Shown here: positions 8,739-17,591 of the stretch, one piece after another
How positions within the stretch are numbered: the first letter of the stretch is position 1
Layout: each line of letters opens with the position of its first letter
DNA from: an uncultured bacterium
GTDB lineage: Bacteria > Krumholzibacteriota > Krumholzibacteriia > LZORAL124-64-63
Assembly (NCBI GenBank): GCA_903912525.1
Contig: CAIWHK010000040.1
Location: forward strand, 1 to 64,000
Length of the DNA: 64,000 nucleotides
Direction: 5' to 3'
Notes under the pieces: model-generated
Databases searched by the model: none
Told to the model about the DNA's origin: nothing
Seen by the model: only the letters and a program-made list of their open reading frames with translations
Made by a program: the position numbers and the translations under genes

Positions 8739-9467
8739 TCACCGCGACGATCGCGCCGGGAACCGCTCGGGATGGTTCGTGATCACCGCGTCGACGCCGA
8801 GGTCCACGAAGTGGCGCATGTCGGCGGGTGTGTCGATGGTCCACACGTGCACGGCCTTGTCGGCGGCCGTCGCGAACTCGCAGAACGCGGCGTCGACCAG
8901 CGAGCGCTCGGCGCTCAGCACCTCGACCTTCGCGCTGAACGCCCAGCCCGGCAACTCGCCCTTGCCGAAGATGTAGCCGGCGGCCTGCTGCGGCGCGCGC
9001 GACTTCAATTCGTCGATCAGGTCGGCGTCGAAGCTGGTCACCACGCAATGCTGCGTGAAGTCGTGCAGCGCCAGTTGGCGCAGCAGTTCGTCGAGCATGG
9101 CCTCGGGGCGATCGTCCGGCTTCAGTTCGATGTTCAATCGTGCGCGGCCGCGCACGGCGTCGATGACGTCGACCAGTTCGGGCACATGCTCGTCCGCCCA
9201 CTCCGCGCCGAACCACGAGCCGGCATCCAGCCCGCCCAGTTCGGCCATCGTCCGCGCGCCGACGGGACCGTTGCCGTTGGTCGTGCGCTCGAGGCTGGCG
9301 TCGTGGATGACGGCCAAGCGACCGTCGGCCGTCAGGCGGACGTCGATCTCGATCATGTCCGCGCCCAGCGACAGCGCACGCTCGATCGCGCCGAGTGTGT
9401 TCTCGGGCGCCTGGCCCGAGGCGCCGCGATGCGCGCAGTTGTTGGTCCGGCCATCCGGCACTATCAT
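8739..9467 (-). CDS. ugpQ: Glycerophosphodiester phosphodiesterase
   Basis: The GDPD family hydrolyses glycerophosphodiesters to glycerol 3-phosphate and an alcohol. Hallmarks visible are AHRGASGQAPENTLGA (catalytic His and Glu-Asn), EIDVRLTADGRLAVIHD (metal Glu/Asp and second His), NIELKP, and the C-terminal VWTIDTPADMRHFVDLGVDAVITNHPE. There is no signal peptide from the ATG at 9467, so it is probably cytoplasmic. Longer in-frame upstream starts lack similarity to the family. It is divergent from the DUF309 gene, with only about 50 bp between starts. Confidence 0.92.
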   Translation of the reverse strand: MIVPDGRTNNCAHRGASGQAPENTLGAIERALSLGADMIEIDVRLTADGRLAVIHDASLERTTNGNGPVGARTMAELGGLDAGSWFGAEWADEHVPELVDVIDAVRGRARLNIELKPDDRPEAMLDELLRQLALHDFTQHCVVTSFDADLIDELKSRAPQQAAGYIFGKGELPGWAFSAKVEVLSAERSLVDAAFCEFATAADKAVHVWTIDTPADMRHFVDLGVDAVITNHPERFPARSSR

Positions 9468-9519
9468 GGAACCCGCTTCCGTGCCGGTGCTTCCACACCT
9501 TCTGGCGATCCGGGGACTG

Positions 9520-10026
9520 ATGGGCGACGCAACGCCGGCAAGATACACCGACCGCCCGCTGCCGGACTACCGCCATGTTCCGGGTCGGACCCCTCATCCC
9601 ACCAAGAGCCCTGAGGGCCACTCTTTCGGCCGCCCCGCGGCGCCGGTGCGCGACCTGAACCAGGCGCCGTGGTCCATCTGCCCGGAGTACCTCTACGGCC
9701 TGGACCTGTTCAACGAGGGCTACTGGTGGGAGTGCCACGAGGTCCTGGAGAACCTGTGGCTGGCCGCCGGCCTGGGCACCCCGGCCGGGCACGCCTTGCA
9801 GGCCATCATCCAGTGCGCCGCCGCCCACCTGAAGGTCGTCAGCAGCCAACCGACTGGCGCCAAAAGACTTGTGCAACACGCGCGCGCGCACGCCGAGTGG
9901 GCTGCCGGCCCCCGACTGGGGCTGGACCTTGCCGCCATGGTGGCCGACACCGAGGCGCATGTGCTCGCGGGCGGCCCACCCGCCCGCCTGGACCTGACGG
10001 CGCAGGACAACGACGCGTATTTGTAG
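9520..10026 (+). CDS. DUF309-family protein
   Basis: A 168-residue protein with the DUF309 signature GLDLFNEGYWWECHEVLENLWLAAG followed by ALQAIIQCAAAHLKV; the conserved E, H and W residues form a helical-bundle pocket in this family. The biochemical role is unknown. It carries an N-terminal extension of about 45 residues rich in Pro and Arg. The ATG at 9520 is favoured because similarity and codon pattern begin there. Confidence 0.85.
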   Translation: MGDATPARYTDRPLPDYRHVPGRTPHPTKSPEGHSFGRPAAPVRDLNQAPWSICPEYLYGLDLFNEGYWWECHEVLENLWLAAGLGTPAGHALQAIIQCAAAHLKVVSSQPTGAKRLVQHARAHAEWAAGPRLGLDLAAMVADTEAHVLAGGPPARLDLTAQDNDAYL

Positions 10027-10122
10027 TATCGTATTGGTGGATCTCGCCTTGTGAAGTCCCCCCCGTCCTTGTGGGAAATTCCGGGCAGCTTCCTTCGAGC
10101 CTCATCGGGAGCCGTCGCCGCC

Positions 10123-10674
10123 ATGCGGACGCACCTGTCATTGCTGCTGATGATCATCGCCCTGGCGTCCGCGCCCGTGGACGCGCGCGCGAGCAGCCAC
10201 GTCGGCGACGTCATGGCCGACTTCACGCTGCTGGACACCACCGGCGCTCCTGTCTCCCTGTACCAGTTCGCCGGCGACGTCATCGTCGTGAACTTCTTCG
10301 CCACCTGGTGCCCCGGCTGCAACGAAGAAGCGCAGAGCCTCGAGCACGAGATCTGGCGCACCTACCGCGAGTACGGCGTCACGGTGCTGGCGATCGACCT
10401 GCAGGAACAGCTGGCCGTCGTCATCCCGTGGATCGCCTCCCAGGGTGTGACCTACCGCGTCCTGATGGCCCCCAACTGGAACGTGTTCACACAGTTCCCC
10501 TTCGCCGGCGGCCTGCCCTACAACGCGGTCATCGACCGCGACATGGTGCTGCGCTACGGGCACGTCGGCTATGAGCGCGATGTCCTGCTGCAGCTGCTCG
10601 ACGACCTGACCGACCATTCGGCCGTCCCCGTGCAGGCGACGAGCTGGGGATCGGTGCAGGCTCTCTTCCGCTGA
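10123..10674 (+). CDS. Exported thioredoxin-like (TlpA/redoxin) protein
   Basis: A signal peptide (MRTHLSLLLMIIALASA, cut near VDARA) precedes a thioredoxin fold. MADFTLLDTTGAPVSLYQFAGD is the redoxin entry strand, and the active site is FFATWCPGCNEE (Cys at about 62 and 65). The cis-Pro loop appears near GGLPYNAVID. It is likely a periplasmic or extracytoplasmic thiol-disulfide oxidoreductase. The 183-residue length is normal. A longer start at 10051 would place 24 residues before the signal peptide and is less likely. Confidence 0.87.
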   Translation: MRTHLSLLLMIIALASAPVDARASSHVGDVMADFTLLDTTGAPVSLYQFAGDVIVVNFFATWCPGCNEEAQSLEHEIWRTYREYGVTVLAIDLQEQLAVVIPWIASQGVTYRVLMAPNWNVFTQFPFAGGLPYNAVIDRDMVLRYGHVGYERDVLLQLLDDLTDHSAVPVQATSWGSVQALFR

Positions 10675-10789
10675 ACCGCCTCTGTCGCCACACGCGGGCG
10701 TGACTATCGGCGCGATTGTGCTAGATTTCCGGCGGCCACCGGCCCTTGCGCCGGCGGCAATCGCCCATGTCGTCTTATCCGGGAGTCCC

Positions 10790-12145
10790 ATGAGCCGCCA
10801 CGCCAGGTCCCAGCGAACGATGGGCGCATTCGGCGCCCTTGCCGTCATCGCGGCGGCGTGCGCGTTGGTGGTCGCCGGCTGCAGCGGTCGCGGCGATTCG
10901 ACCGGCTCGGCGCGGGCCGGCCTGGAAGCGCGCGCGGTGCTGCCGGCCGACACGTTCTTCGGCCGGGGCCCGGTCGGCGCCGGCATGGACACCGTGGTCA
11001 ACGGCCGCCGGTTGCCGCTCGAGGCCTCGCCGGTGCAGGGCTTCAGTTCGCTGCTGGTCGATGGCGACGACCTGATCGCCCTGCAGGACAACGGGCTGGG
11101 CACGCTGGACAACAGCCACGACAGCCCCCTGCGCTGGTACCGCCTGCATCCCGACTGGACGACCGGCGCCGTCACCGTGGCGGCCACGGTCGCGATGACC
11201 GACCCCGGTCGCGTGTTGCCGTTCCCGCTGGCCGGCACCGACGAGATGCGGCGCGCGCGCCGGTTGTCGGGCGCCGACCTCGACCCCGAGTCGATGGTGG
11301 CGATGGATGACGGCACGTACTGGATCGGCGAGGAATTCGGCCCTTCGCTCGTCCACGTCGACCGCCAGGGCGTGCTGCTCGAGAAGCCCGTGCCCGTGCC
11401 GGTGCCGTCCATGCTGCGCGCCTTTGCCCGCGGCTCGCCGTTCCTGCGCACGCCCGACCACCCGGACCTGCGCAGCTACAGCTCCGACGCCACCCGCCGC
11501 GACCTGGCGAACCTGCCGCGCAGCGGCGGCATCGAGGGCCTGGCCCGCTCGAATGACGGCAGCCGCCTCTATGCCTCGATCGAGAAGGGCCTGTTCGAGG
11601 ACATCGACCCGGGCCGCCGCCTCATCCTCGAGTTCGACCCGGCGCGCCGCAACTTCACCGGTCGCTGGTGGTCCTACCACGCGACGACGTCCAGCGTCTC
11701 GATCTCATCGCTGGACAGTGACGGCGCCGGCGGCCTGCTCGTGCTTGAACGCGACACCGGCGAAGGCCGCACCGCCGTCATCAAGCGCGTGTACCGCGTG
11801 GTGCCCGACCAGGTCGACGCGGGCGGCTACCTCGTGAAGGTCCTCGTCTGCGACCTGCTGAAGCTGGACGACGACCGGGGCCTGACGCGCCGCGAACACG
11901 GCGCCATCGGGCTGGGGCGCCGCTTCGCGCTGCCGTTCATCACGCCCGAATGCCTGCTCGTGCTCGATGCCTCGACTATCGTCGTGGCCAACGACAACAA
12001 CTACCCGTTCAGCGCCGGGCGACGCGCCGGACAGCCGGACGACAACGAGATCGTCCGCCTGCGCCTGAAGACGCCCATGTATGCGGAGGGGGCGGCCACT
12101 GTCGCGGCCGCCCCCAACGCCTCATTGTCCGCGGCCCATCAATAG
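10790..12145 (+). CDS. Lipoprotein with esterase-like activity of phytase domain
   Basis: A lipoprotein signal with lipobox VVAGC (Cys near residue 31) starts the 451-residue protein. The rest resembles the phytase-like propeller family: GFSSLLVDGDDLIALQDNGLG, SGADLDPESMVAMDDGTYWIGEEFGPSLVHVD, GGIEGLARSNDGSRLYASIEK and VVANDNNYPFSAG are family-type metal and phosphate loops. Substrate is unknown; members include alkaline phosphatase and phytase-like enzymes. Its 3' end overlaps the convergent gene by 7 bp. Confidence 0.85.
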   Translation: MSRHARSQRTMGAFGALAVIAAACALVVAGCSGRGDSTGSARAGLEARAVLPADTFFGRGPVGAGMDTVVNGRRLPLEASPVQGFSSLLVDGDDLIALQDNGLGTLDNSHDSPLRWYRLHPDWTTGAVTVAATVAMTDPGRVLPFPLAGTDEMRRARRLSGADLDPESMVAMDDGTYWIGEEFGPSLVHVDRQGVLLEKPVPVPVPSMLRAFARGSPFLRTPDHPDLRSYSSDATRRDLANLPRSGGIEGLARSNDGSRLYASIEKGLFEDIDPGRRLILEFDPARRNFTGRWWSYHATTSSVSISSLDSDGAGGLLVLERDTGEGRTAVIKRVYRVVPDQVDAGGYLVKVLVCDLLKLDDDRGLTRREHGAIGLGRRFALPFITPECLLVLDASTIVVANDNNYPFSAGRRAGQPDDNEIVRLRLKTPMYAEGAATVAAAPNASLSAAHQ

Positions 12146-12612
12146 GGCGTGGACAGTATCCTGCCGACGGCGGGGTCGCTGTCGCTGACCTCGATTTCCC
12201 TGAGCGGATTGGGCGTGGCCGGGCCGTCGATGGACGTCAATTCCTCGATTCCCCATGCCTCCAGGACGTCGCCGCGCCACGCTCCCATCACGAGAACCTC
12301 GCGCCCCTCCTCGAGCACCAAGAGCTCTTCGCCCGCCTTCGTCATCACGCAGTCCTTGCGCAAGCGCATGGTCGTGCTGTCGACTCTCCACGTCGACAGG
12401 CCGGACTGGTTCAGAGTGCCGCGGACGAACGACATCTCGGGAACCCGTCCGAAACGGCGCGGCCTCGCCTGATCGGCCGTCTTCTCCGTACGCTGTCCTG
12501 CGTTGAGGCGCTTGCCCCGTTCACGACTCGGCCTCCCGGCCTGTGCGTCGGCAACGACCGTGGTGAGCGCGGTCAGGCAAAGCGCAACCGCCAGGTATCT
12601 CCTGAACTTCAT
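12139..12612 (-). CDS. Hypothetical exported protein
   Basis: A 157-residue protein with a signal peptide (KFRRYLAVALCLTALTTVVADAQA). The mature part is basic for 30 residues and then carries repeated short beta-like strands (MSFVRGTLNQ, MTKAGEELLVLEEGREVLVMGAW). I do not recognise a family. A strong ribosome site, GAGGAGG, precedes the ATG. It lies 49 nt downstream of the PilY1-like gene and is probably the last gene of the pilus operon. Confidence 0.7.
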   Translation of the reverse strand: MKFRRYLAVALCLTALTTVVADAQAGRPSRERGKRLNAGQRTEKTADQARPRRFGRVPEMSFVRGTLNQSGLSTWRVDSTTMRLRKDCVMTKAGEELLVLEEGREVLVMGAWRGDVLEAWGIEELTSIDGPATPNPLREIEVSDSDPAVGRILSTPY

Positions 12613-12661
12613 TGGAAGTCCTCCTCATCTGCTTCGGCCCGTCGGCCCCGGGTATTCGGAC

Positions 12662-15400
12662 CTATTGGCGCACGGTCGGCGCGGGGGCCGCATGCACGTG
12701 ATCGTAGTTCTCCTGCCACGCGCGCACGTTCATGCGCTGGAACTGCGAAGCGATCGGCGTAACCGTGATCGTGGCGTCGCTGGACTGGACCACCACGGTG
12801 CCGGTCGACAAGTCGACCACCGGATGCGAGGCCACGCCGCCACCCAGCGTCTGCTCCCGGTCGTCAAGGGAGTTCTGGCTATCGGTATTGCCGCCGTCGC
12901 CATAGCGCATCTGGTACAGGAACGAGGTGCCGCCGGCGACGCAGGTCTCCAGCGTCGGCGCGAAGGCGGTGAAGATGACGGTCTCGGCGACGACGGCGGC
13001 GCGCTCCACGACCCGCAGGCCCGGGGAGCCGTTGAGCGTGTAGTACCAGCCATGGGAGCTGCCGATGACGTTGATCGTCGAGGTCTGGTTAGCCAGGCCG
13101 CTCTTCGTCACGGTCGCCCCGTCATGGCGATCGAATACGCAGATGAAGTCCTGCGTCGTCATCACGTCGATGTCGGCCATGTTCAGGTAGGCCCCGGTGC
13201 CGAAGTACACATAGACGTTTCCGTTGGGGCCATAGGCCGCCGTCGGGTCGGCCGTGATCTCCTGCGTGCCCGAGTACAGCGTCGTCCGGGTCCAGTTGTC
13301 GGGATCCGGCGAGCCATTCACTGCAAAGCGGTGCAGCTTGCCGGTGATGTCCGCGATGTAGACCAGGTCCGAGTTTCCGTCCAGGTCGAGGTCGACCGAC
13401 GCCGGGCGCGTGGCCTTGTTCCTCGTCCCGGCCGCATTCGTGCTCAGTTGCACGGAGCCCAGAAGCGCGCCGTCGCTGATCCGGTATCCGTACAGCCATG
13501 CCAGTTTCGTGGTCGTGTCCAGGCCGCTGCCGACCAGGGCCACTGCTTGGCCGGCGATGGTCGTCATCTCGACGTCGGAATTGAACGAGATACCGTTCGG
13601 CAGCCTGGTCTGCCACATGAAGGCCGGGCTTCCGGGATCCGTCACATCGAGAGCGAAGACGCTGTCCCCGCCCTCGCGACCGCCCGACATCAGGACGGTG
13701 TGCCAAATGCCGTCGAGTTTGACGTCCTGGACAGTGACCGTCTGGTCGACGGAGTACATATGGCAGTAGTTCGTGTCGGCCATGACCTTGAACGAGTTCA
13801 GCGCGAATTCCGGGATGAAGGCCCAGTCTTCGCGGCCGCTCTCCGCGTCGAACGCGTGCATCATGCCGTCGTTGGCGCCGACGTACACCATCCTCTGCCG
13901 CGCGTGGTGGTTCTCGCGGAATGTCTGGTAACTCTCATCCTCGGCGAACTCGGCCGGCGGTCCAACGACGACAGGCGTCGAGTGGATGATGGTCCCCAGC
14001 GACCAACCGGTGCGATCCCGGAGTCCGGTCACGTCGTCGCCGCGAGCCCAGTTGATGAGGTCAATCGCCTGTGCGTCCGTCGTTGCTTCGAGCGCGTTGC
14101 GCAGGTTCGTGGCGTTTCCTGCCGTGAACTCGTACTGGTTGCCCTGGGACACGGTGAAGATGTTGCGCTCGCTCGTGGGGCGGGACGCAAGGACCTGGCC
14201 GGCCTCCCAGATGGGATCGTCGCCGGCCGCATACGGCAACTCGTAGCACTCCAGGAATCCGGTCCAGTCCACGGGCATGAACTTGCCGCGATAGAGCTTG
14301 TTGTCGACGCCGCGCTCGGTGGACACGACGGCGACGGCAGAGCCCGAGGACACCTGGCGGAGAATGTCCTGCAGGGCGAACTCGATGCTCAGGAACAGGT
14401 CGACGGCGTTGGTGGCGCGGAAATAGAGGCCACCGCCGTTGGCCGCTGCCGATTCCAGCAGGGGGTGGTCGATCGAGAATCCGACCACATAGGTCTTGAC
14501 CGACTGCGTTCCGTCCATGTCCGGGCGCAGGTCATGATGCGCCATATAGTACGTAACGTCGTCGAAGTACTCCGAGCAATTGAAGGAATCCGGGTAGGGC
14601 ACCCCGAGGCTCGTGCATGTGCCCGGATCCTGTCCGTCACCGTCGGCATCCCGCAGGTAGGCACTCACATCGACGTCCATGGTCGGCATTCCGTCGGTCA
14701 CCACGAGACAGAAGCTCGACTGGCACGGCATTGTGATCGGCGCGGTCGCGTCCGTCCGCTTGAAGTAGTCCAGGATATCTTCAGCTGTTTCCGCCAGCGG
14801 GGTGTAGGAATCCGACTTCAGGGTGCCGATCGTGGTCAACAGGGTGGCCTTCGGCGTACCGCAAACCGCCTTGATCGTGCCGCCGTTGCTGCCGCTGAAG
14901 ATCGTCAGGCCGAAGTCGAGCCCGGAGGCGCGCGTGACAATCTGGTTCAGGATGCTCTTGAGCGCCGTAATCCGCGTGAACTGGGGAATGGCGGCCCGCT
15001 GGGCGGCCGTCGCGTTGAAGAAGATCCAGTTGAGGTAGTTGCCGTTGTAGACGGCCGAGTTGCCGCCCGCCGACGTCACGAGCGTGACGCTGGGCGTGTT
15101 CACCCAGGTACTCTTGAAGCTGCGCGGTGTGTAGGCCTTCGTGGTGCTCACGTTGTAGTCGGACCCGCGCGTGAATTTCCCCGAATAGACGATGTTGGGG
15201 TTGTACGCATCGCTGTAGACGCACTCGTCCATGGATGCGGACGTGTCGGCCAGGATCATCACCTTGGCCCCGCCGTTGCCCTGCTGGACGAAGAGGGGCA
15301 CCTCGCAGGTCTGGGGCACGACCGGGCTCGCCGCCATAAGGACCGTCGCGCCAATGGTCAACGCCGCGAAAGTTCCGCGATGTTTGATGATCGACTTCAT
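12662..15400 (-). CDS. PilY1-like type IV pilus tip/assembly protein
   Basis: A 912-residue secreted protein. After the signal peptide comes a von Willebrand factor A domain (about 45-350) with a MIDAS motif in MILADTSASMD and VVTDGMPTMD. A PilY1-type beta-propeller covers about 480-820 (MVYVGANDGMMHAFDAESG, GIWHTVLMSGGREGGDSVFALDVTDP) with a calcium-binding loop DLDLDGNSDL near 671. PilY1 proteins prime pilus assembly and act as adhesins or mechanosensors. It follows four minor-pilin genes, the usual context. The ATG at 15400 follows AGGAAG; 13 extra upstream codons are unlikely. Confidence 0.92.
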   Translation of the reverse strand: MKSIIKHRGTFAALTIGATVLMAASPVVPQTCEVPLFVQQGNGGAKVMILADTSASMDECVYSDAYNPNIVYSGKFTRGSDYNVSTTKAYTPRSFKSTWVNTPSVTLVTSAGGNSAVYNGNYLNWIFFNATAAQRAAIPQFTRITALKSILNQIVTRASGLDFGLTIFSGSNGGTIKAVCGTPKATLLTTIGTLKSDSYTPLAETAEDILDYFKRTDATAPITMPCQSSFCLVVTDGMPTMDVDVSAYLRDADGDGQDPGTCTSLGVPYPDSFNCSEYFDDVTYYMAHHDLRPDMDGTQSVKTYVVGFSIDHPLLESAAANGGGLYFRATNAVDLFLSIEFALQDILRQVSSGSAVAVVSTERGVDNKLYRGKFMPVDWTGFLECYELPYAAGDDPIWEAGQVLASRPTSERNIFTVSQGNQYEFTAGNATNLRNALEATTDAQAIDLINWARGDDVTGLRDRTGWSLGTIIHSTPVVVGPPAEFAEDESYQTFRENHHARQRMVYVGANDGMMHAFDAESGREDWAFIPEFALNSFKVMADTNYCHMYSVDQTVTVQDVKLDGIWHTVLMSGGREGGDSVFALDVTDPGSPAFMWQTRLPNGISFNSDVEMTTIAGQAVALVGSGLDTTTKLAWLYGYRISDGALLGSVQLSTNAAGTRNKATRPASVDLDLDGNSDLVYIADITGKLHRFAVNGSPDPDNWTRTTLYSGTQEITADPTAAYGPNGNVYVYFGTGAYLNMADIDVMTTQDFICVFDRHDGATVTKSGLANQTSTINVIGSSHGWYYTLNGSPGLRVVERAAVVAETVIFTAFAPTLETCVAGGTSFLYQMRYGDGGNTDSQNSLDDREQTLGGGVASHPVVDLSTGTVVVQSSDATITVTPIASQFQRMNVRAWQENYDHVHAAPAPTVRQ

Positions 15401-15484
15401 GTCAGCTTCCTTTGCCGGATCTCCGGACTTGTTGGTCACCCGGACACCGCTGTCCCCGCGGGCCGGGCGGGCCCGCAGTGGTTC

Positions 15485-15976
15485 CTAGTACCCGGTCTTG
15501 TACACGCGACTGGCGAGGACCGAGACGCCGCTCTGTCCCTGCGTCCCGGCATCGCCAATGGCTGCGACGCGATAATCGAAGTCGCGGTATTCCCGTCCCC
15601 AGCCCGGCTTGGCGCGCCAGCGGACATACTGGATGTCGTAGCCGTAGGCCTGGCTGCCGTCCAATGCGGTTTCACCCAGCGTTTGCACCGACATCGTGCT
15701 CCAGTCGAGCACCAGCGGCGGATCGTCGGACGTACGGACGAAGTTGATCCCCGCCTCGCCGCCGGCATCCGCCGCGAAGACCGACCGCATGTGCGACGCT
15801 TCGGCCACCGACGTCTTCTTTTCGGACGCGGCAAGCCACGTGGCGCCCACGGCCAGCACGCTGAGGACGAGCACGACGAGAAGGGCCGTCACCATCGCGA
15901 AGCCGTCGCGGTTCGCGGAGCCGGTGGAGTTGGGTGCATTCCGGCTGATCGTGGCCGAGTTCATTGTTTGCTCCAT
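15485..15976 (-). CDS. PilX-like pilus assembly protein
   Basis: The N-terminal hydrophobic helix DGFAMVTALLVVLVLSVLAV, preceded by a basic/polar leader, followed by EKKTSVAEASHMRSVFAADAGGEAGINFV, is characteristic of PilX-type minor pilins. The processing site would be NRDG|FAMV, with a Gly before the mature N-terminus. It lies between pilW and pilY1, as in other type IV pilus minor-pilin operons. The start at 15976 follows a GGAG. Confidence 0.83.
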   Translation of the reverse strand: MEQTMNSATISRNAPNSTGSANRDGFAMVTALLVVLVLSVLAVGATWLAASEKKTSVAEASHMRSVFAADAGGEAGINFVRTSDDPPLVLDWSTMSVQTLGETALDGSQAYGYDIQYVRWRAKPGWGREYRDFDYRVAAIGDAGTQGQSGVSVLASRVYKTGY

Positions 15977-15986
15977 GGTGCTCCGC

Positions 15987-16589
15987 CTAGTTGTTCCGCA
16001 CGGCAACGCGCGTGCTGTAGTGGACGGGATCCTGCCGTTCCGTTTCGCCGGCGATCACGAGATCGACAGCCATGATTCGCGCCCTGTCGGTGGCGTTCAA
16101 CGGGACGTTCCCCAGAACAGCGCCCTGGTTGTCGTAGTAGTTGAACGTGCAGTTCTGGAGGCCTCGCATGATGACTACGGCCGCGCCTCCAGCTACGGCC
16201 CTCGAGAGCTCGCCGGTGTTCGCATCGAAGGTATAGGCGACGTCCTCGTCCGGTCCGGTGTCCGTCACGTCACCATCGCCGTTCAGGTCCATCCGGCAGC
16301 GAAACGCCTGCACGCCCCCTGCAGGAAAGCGCTCGAATCCCGCCCCGGCCGGGTCGCAGCCGGCAGATCTCACGTCGCGCGTCACCAGGGACATGACGGC
16401 CCGAAGGCCCTGTTGGTATTGCGCCTTCTGGCGGGTGCTCTGGTAGCTCCGCCGCGACTCCGTCAGGAAGCCGAAGACGACCGCGATGATCACGCCGAAG
16501 ATCACCAGCGACACCATCAGCTCGACGAGCGTCATGCCACTGCGCCCGCGCTGGTTCACCGGTCGGCTTTCGTCAGTTGCCCTATCCAC
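15987..16589 (-). CDS. PilW-like minor pilin
   Basis: A prepilin peptidase site RSG|MTLVELMVSLVIFGVIIA begins a 200-residue protein whose body (YQSTRQKAQYQQGLRAVMSLVTRDVRSAGCDP) is the usual PilW helix and loop. A DLNGDGDVTDTGPDED stretch could bind calcium. The GTG start at 16589 follows AGGAG. It is part of the fimT-pilV-pilW-pilX-pilY1 order. Confidence 0.88.
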   Translation of the reverse strand: MDRATDESRPVNQRGRSGMTLVELMVSLVIFGVIIAVVFGFLTESRRSYQSTRQKAQYQQGLRAVMSLVTRDVRSAGCDPAGAGFERFPAGGVQAFRCRMDLNGDGDVTDTGPDEDVAYTFDANTGELSRAVAGGAAVVIMRGLQNCTFNYYDNQGAVLGNVPLNATDRARIMAVDLVIAGETERQDPVHYSTRVAVRNN

Positions 16590-16611
16590 GACAGCTCCTT
16601 GAAGTTCGCAG

Positions 16612-17013
16612 TCAGCGCATCGAGACGAGATCGGAAACCGTCAGGGACTCGATGTCGCTCTTGTTGCGCCACGAGGCCGTAACCGTGATGCGGTCGAGCC
16701 CGAAGGACACGTTGTTCACCTGGGCCACCCAGGTCACGTTGTTGGTGGTGCCGTTCTCCGCCGCGATGTTGCCGAACCCGCGTCCCTTGAGCCTCTCCAG
16801 CTGCATCTGCGCCACGGCGATGGCGCGTGTGTGCCAATCGGCCTCGGTGACCTCGGTGCGGGCCCGGTGCTGGATCATCGCGATGGGCAGAACCCCTACC
16901 GTCAGGATCACCATCACCATGATGATCTCGATCAGCGAGAACCCTGACCGGTCGAGGCCCGCCGCGCGTGCCCGGACTGCCTTTCGGACTGCAGCCCACA
17001 TTGTTTTCACCAT
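16612..17013 (-). CDS. PilV-like minor pilin
   Basis: The type IV prepilin motif RSG|FSLIEIIMVMVILTVGVLP (Glu at +5) is followed by the AEADWHTRAIAVAQMQLERLK-type helix (here TEADWHTRAIAVAQMQLERL) of PilV proteins. The 133-residue length is usual. It starts 3 nt after the FimT-like stop. Confidence 0.88.
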   Translation of the reverse strand: MVKTMWAAVRKAVRARAAGLDRSGFSLIEIIMVMVILTVGVLPIAMIQHRARTEVTEADWHTRAIAVAQMQLERLKGRGFGNIAAENGTTNNVTWVAQVNNVSFGLDRITVTASWRNKSDIESLTVSDLVSMR

Positions 17014-17016
17014 GGC

Positions 17017-17433
17017 TCAGTTCACCTCCACAAGACCGGTGGGCATCACGGTGATCTGCTTGGTGCCGGCCTGGTTCGAAAGCGTGAACACGACCGGGTC
17101 CGCCATGCCCCACGGGTAGAAATCGGCAACGCGCGCCGCATCGAGGCCGAGACCCTCGCAGAAATTCGAGTCTCGAATGACCAGTCCCGTCACCGGATTC
17201 GTCAGTTGATAGCCCCCGGTCGTGACCGAAAAACGCAGGATCTGGGAATTTGCTACCGACAGGGAGCGTGCGTATTGCAGGTCGGCGACCATGCGATCCG
17301 CCTGCGTCGCGAGCTTGGTGGACGCCAGGTAGCGGAAGAACGGCGGCGCCGCCATCGAGGCCATGACGCCGACGAGACAGATGACGAGCATCGTCTCGAC
17401 CAGCGTAAACCCTTTATTTGTCGCACGTTTCAT
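17017..17433 (-). CDS. FimT/GspH-like minor pseudopilin
   Basis: A 138-residue protein with prepilin site NKG|FTLVETMLVICLVGVMA followed by APPFFRYLASTKLATQADRMVADLQYARSLSVANSQ, the GspH/FimT signature of a helix leading into a strand rich in small residues. It heads the minor-pilin cluster and lies 158 nt downstream of hflX. Minor pilins prime pilus assembly together with PilY1. Confidence 0.87.
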   Translation of the reverse strand: MKRATNKGFTLVETMLVICLVGVMASMAAPPFFRYLASTKLATQADRMVADLQYARSLSVANSQILRFSVTTGGYQLTNPVTGLVIRDSNFCEGLGLDAARVADFYPWGMADPVVFTLSNQAGTKQITVMPTGLVEVN

Positions 17434-17591
17434 CGCTTGGACCTTCTCCCCGGGGCGCGGCCGACACAAAGGCCACGAGCCGCCATGGGTCGATGGCGGG
17501 GCCTTCCTGCTGCCGGTTATCGGCCGGAAAGCCCACGACCTCAGCGATTTTCTGCAAGGGGTGTGCCCCGGGCGGGGCAATGTGGAGGAAA

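Noticed and set aside
8070-9614. A 514-codon plus-strand frame across ogt, the cupin and ugpQ
   Set aside because: It crosses three well-supported genes, two of them on the opposite strand, and its product is compositionally biased.
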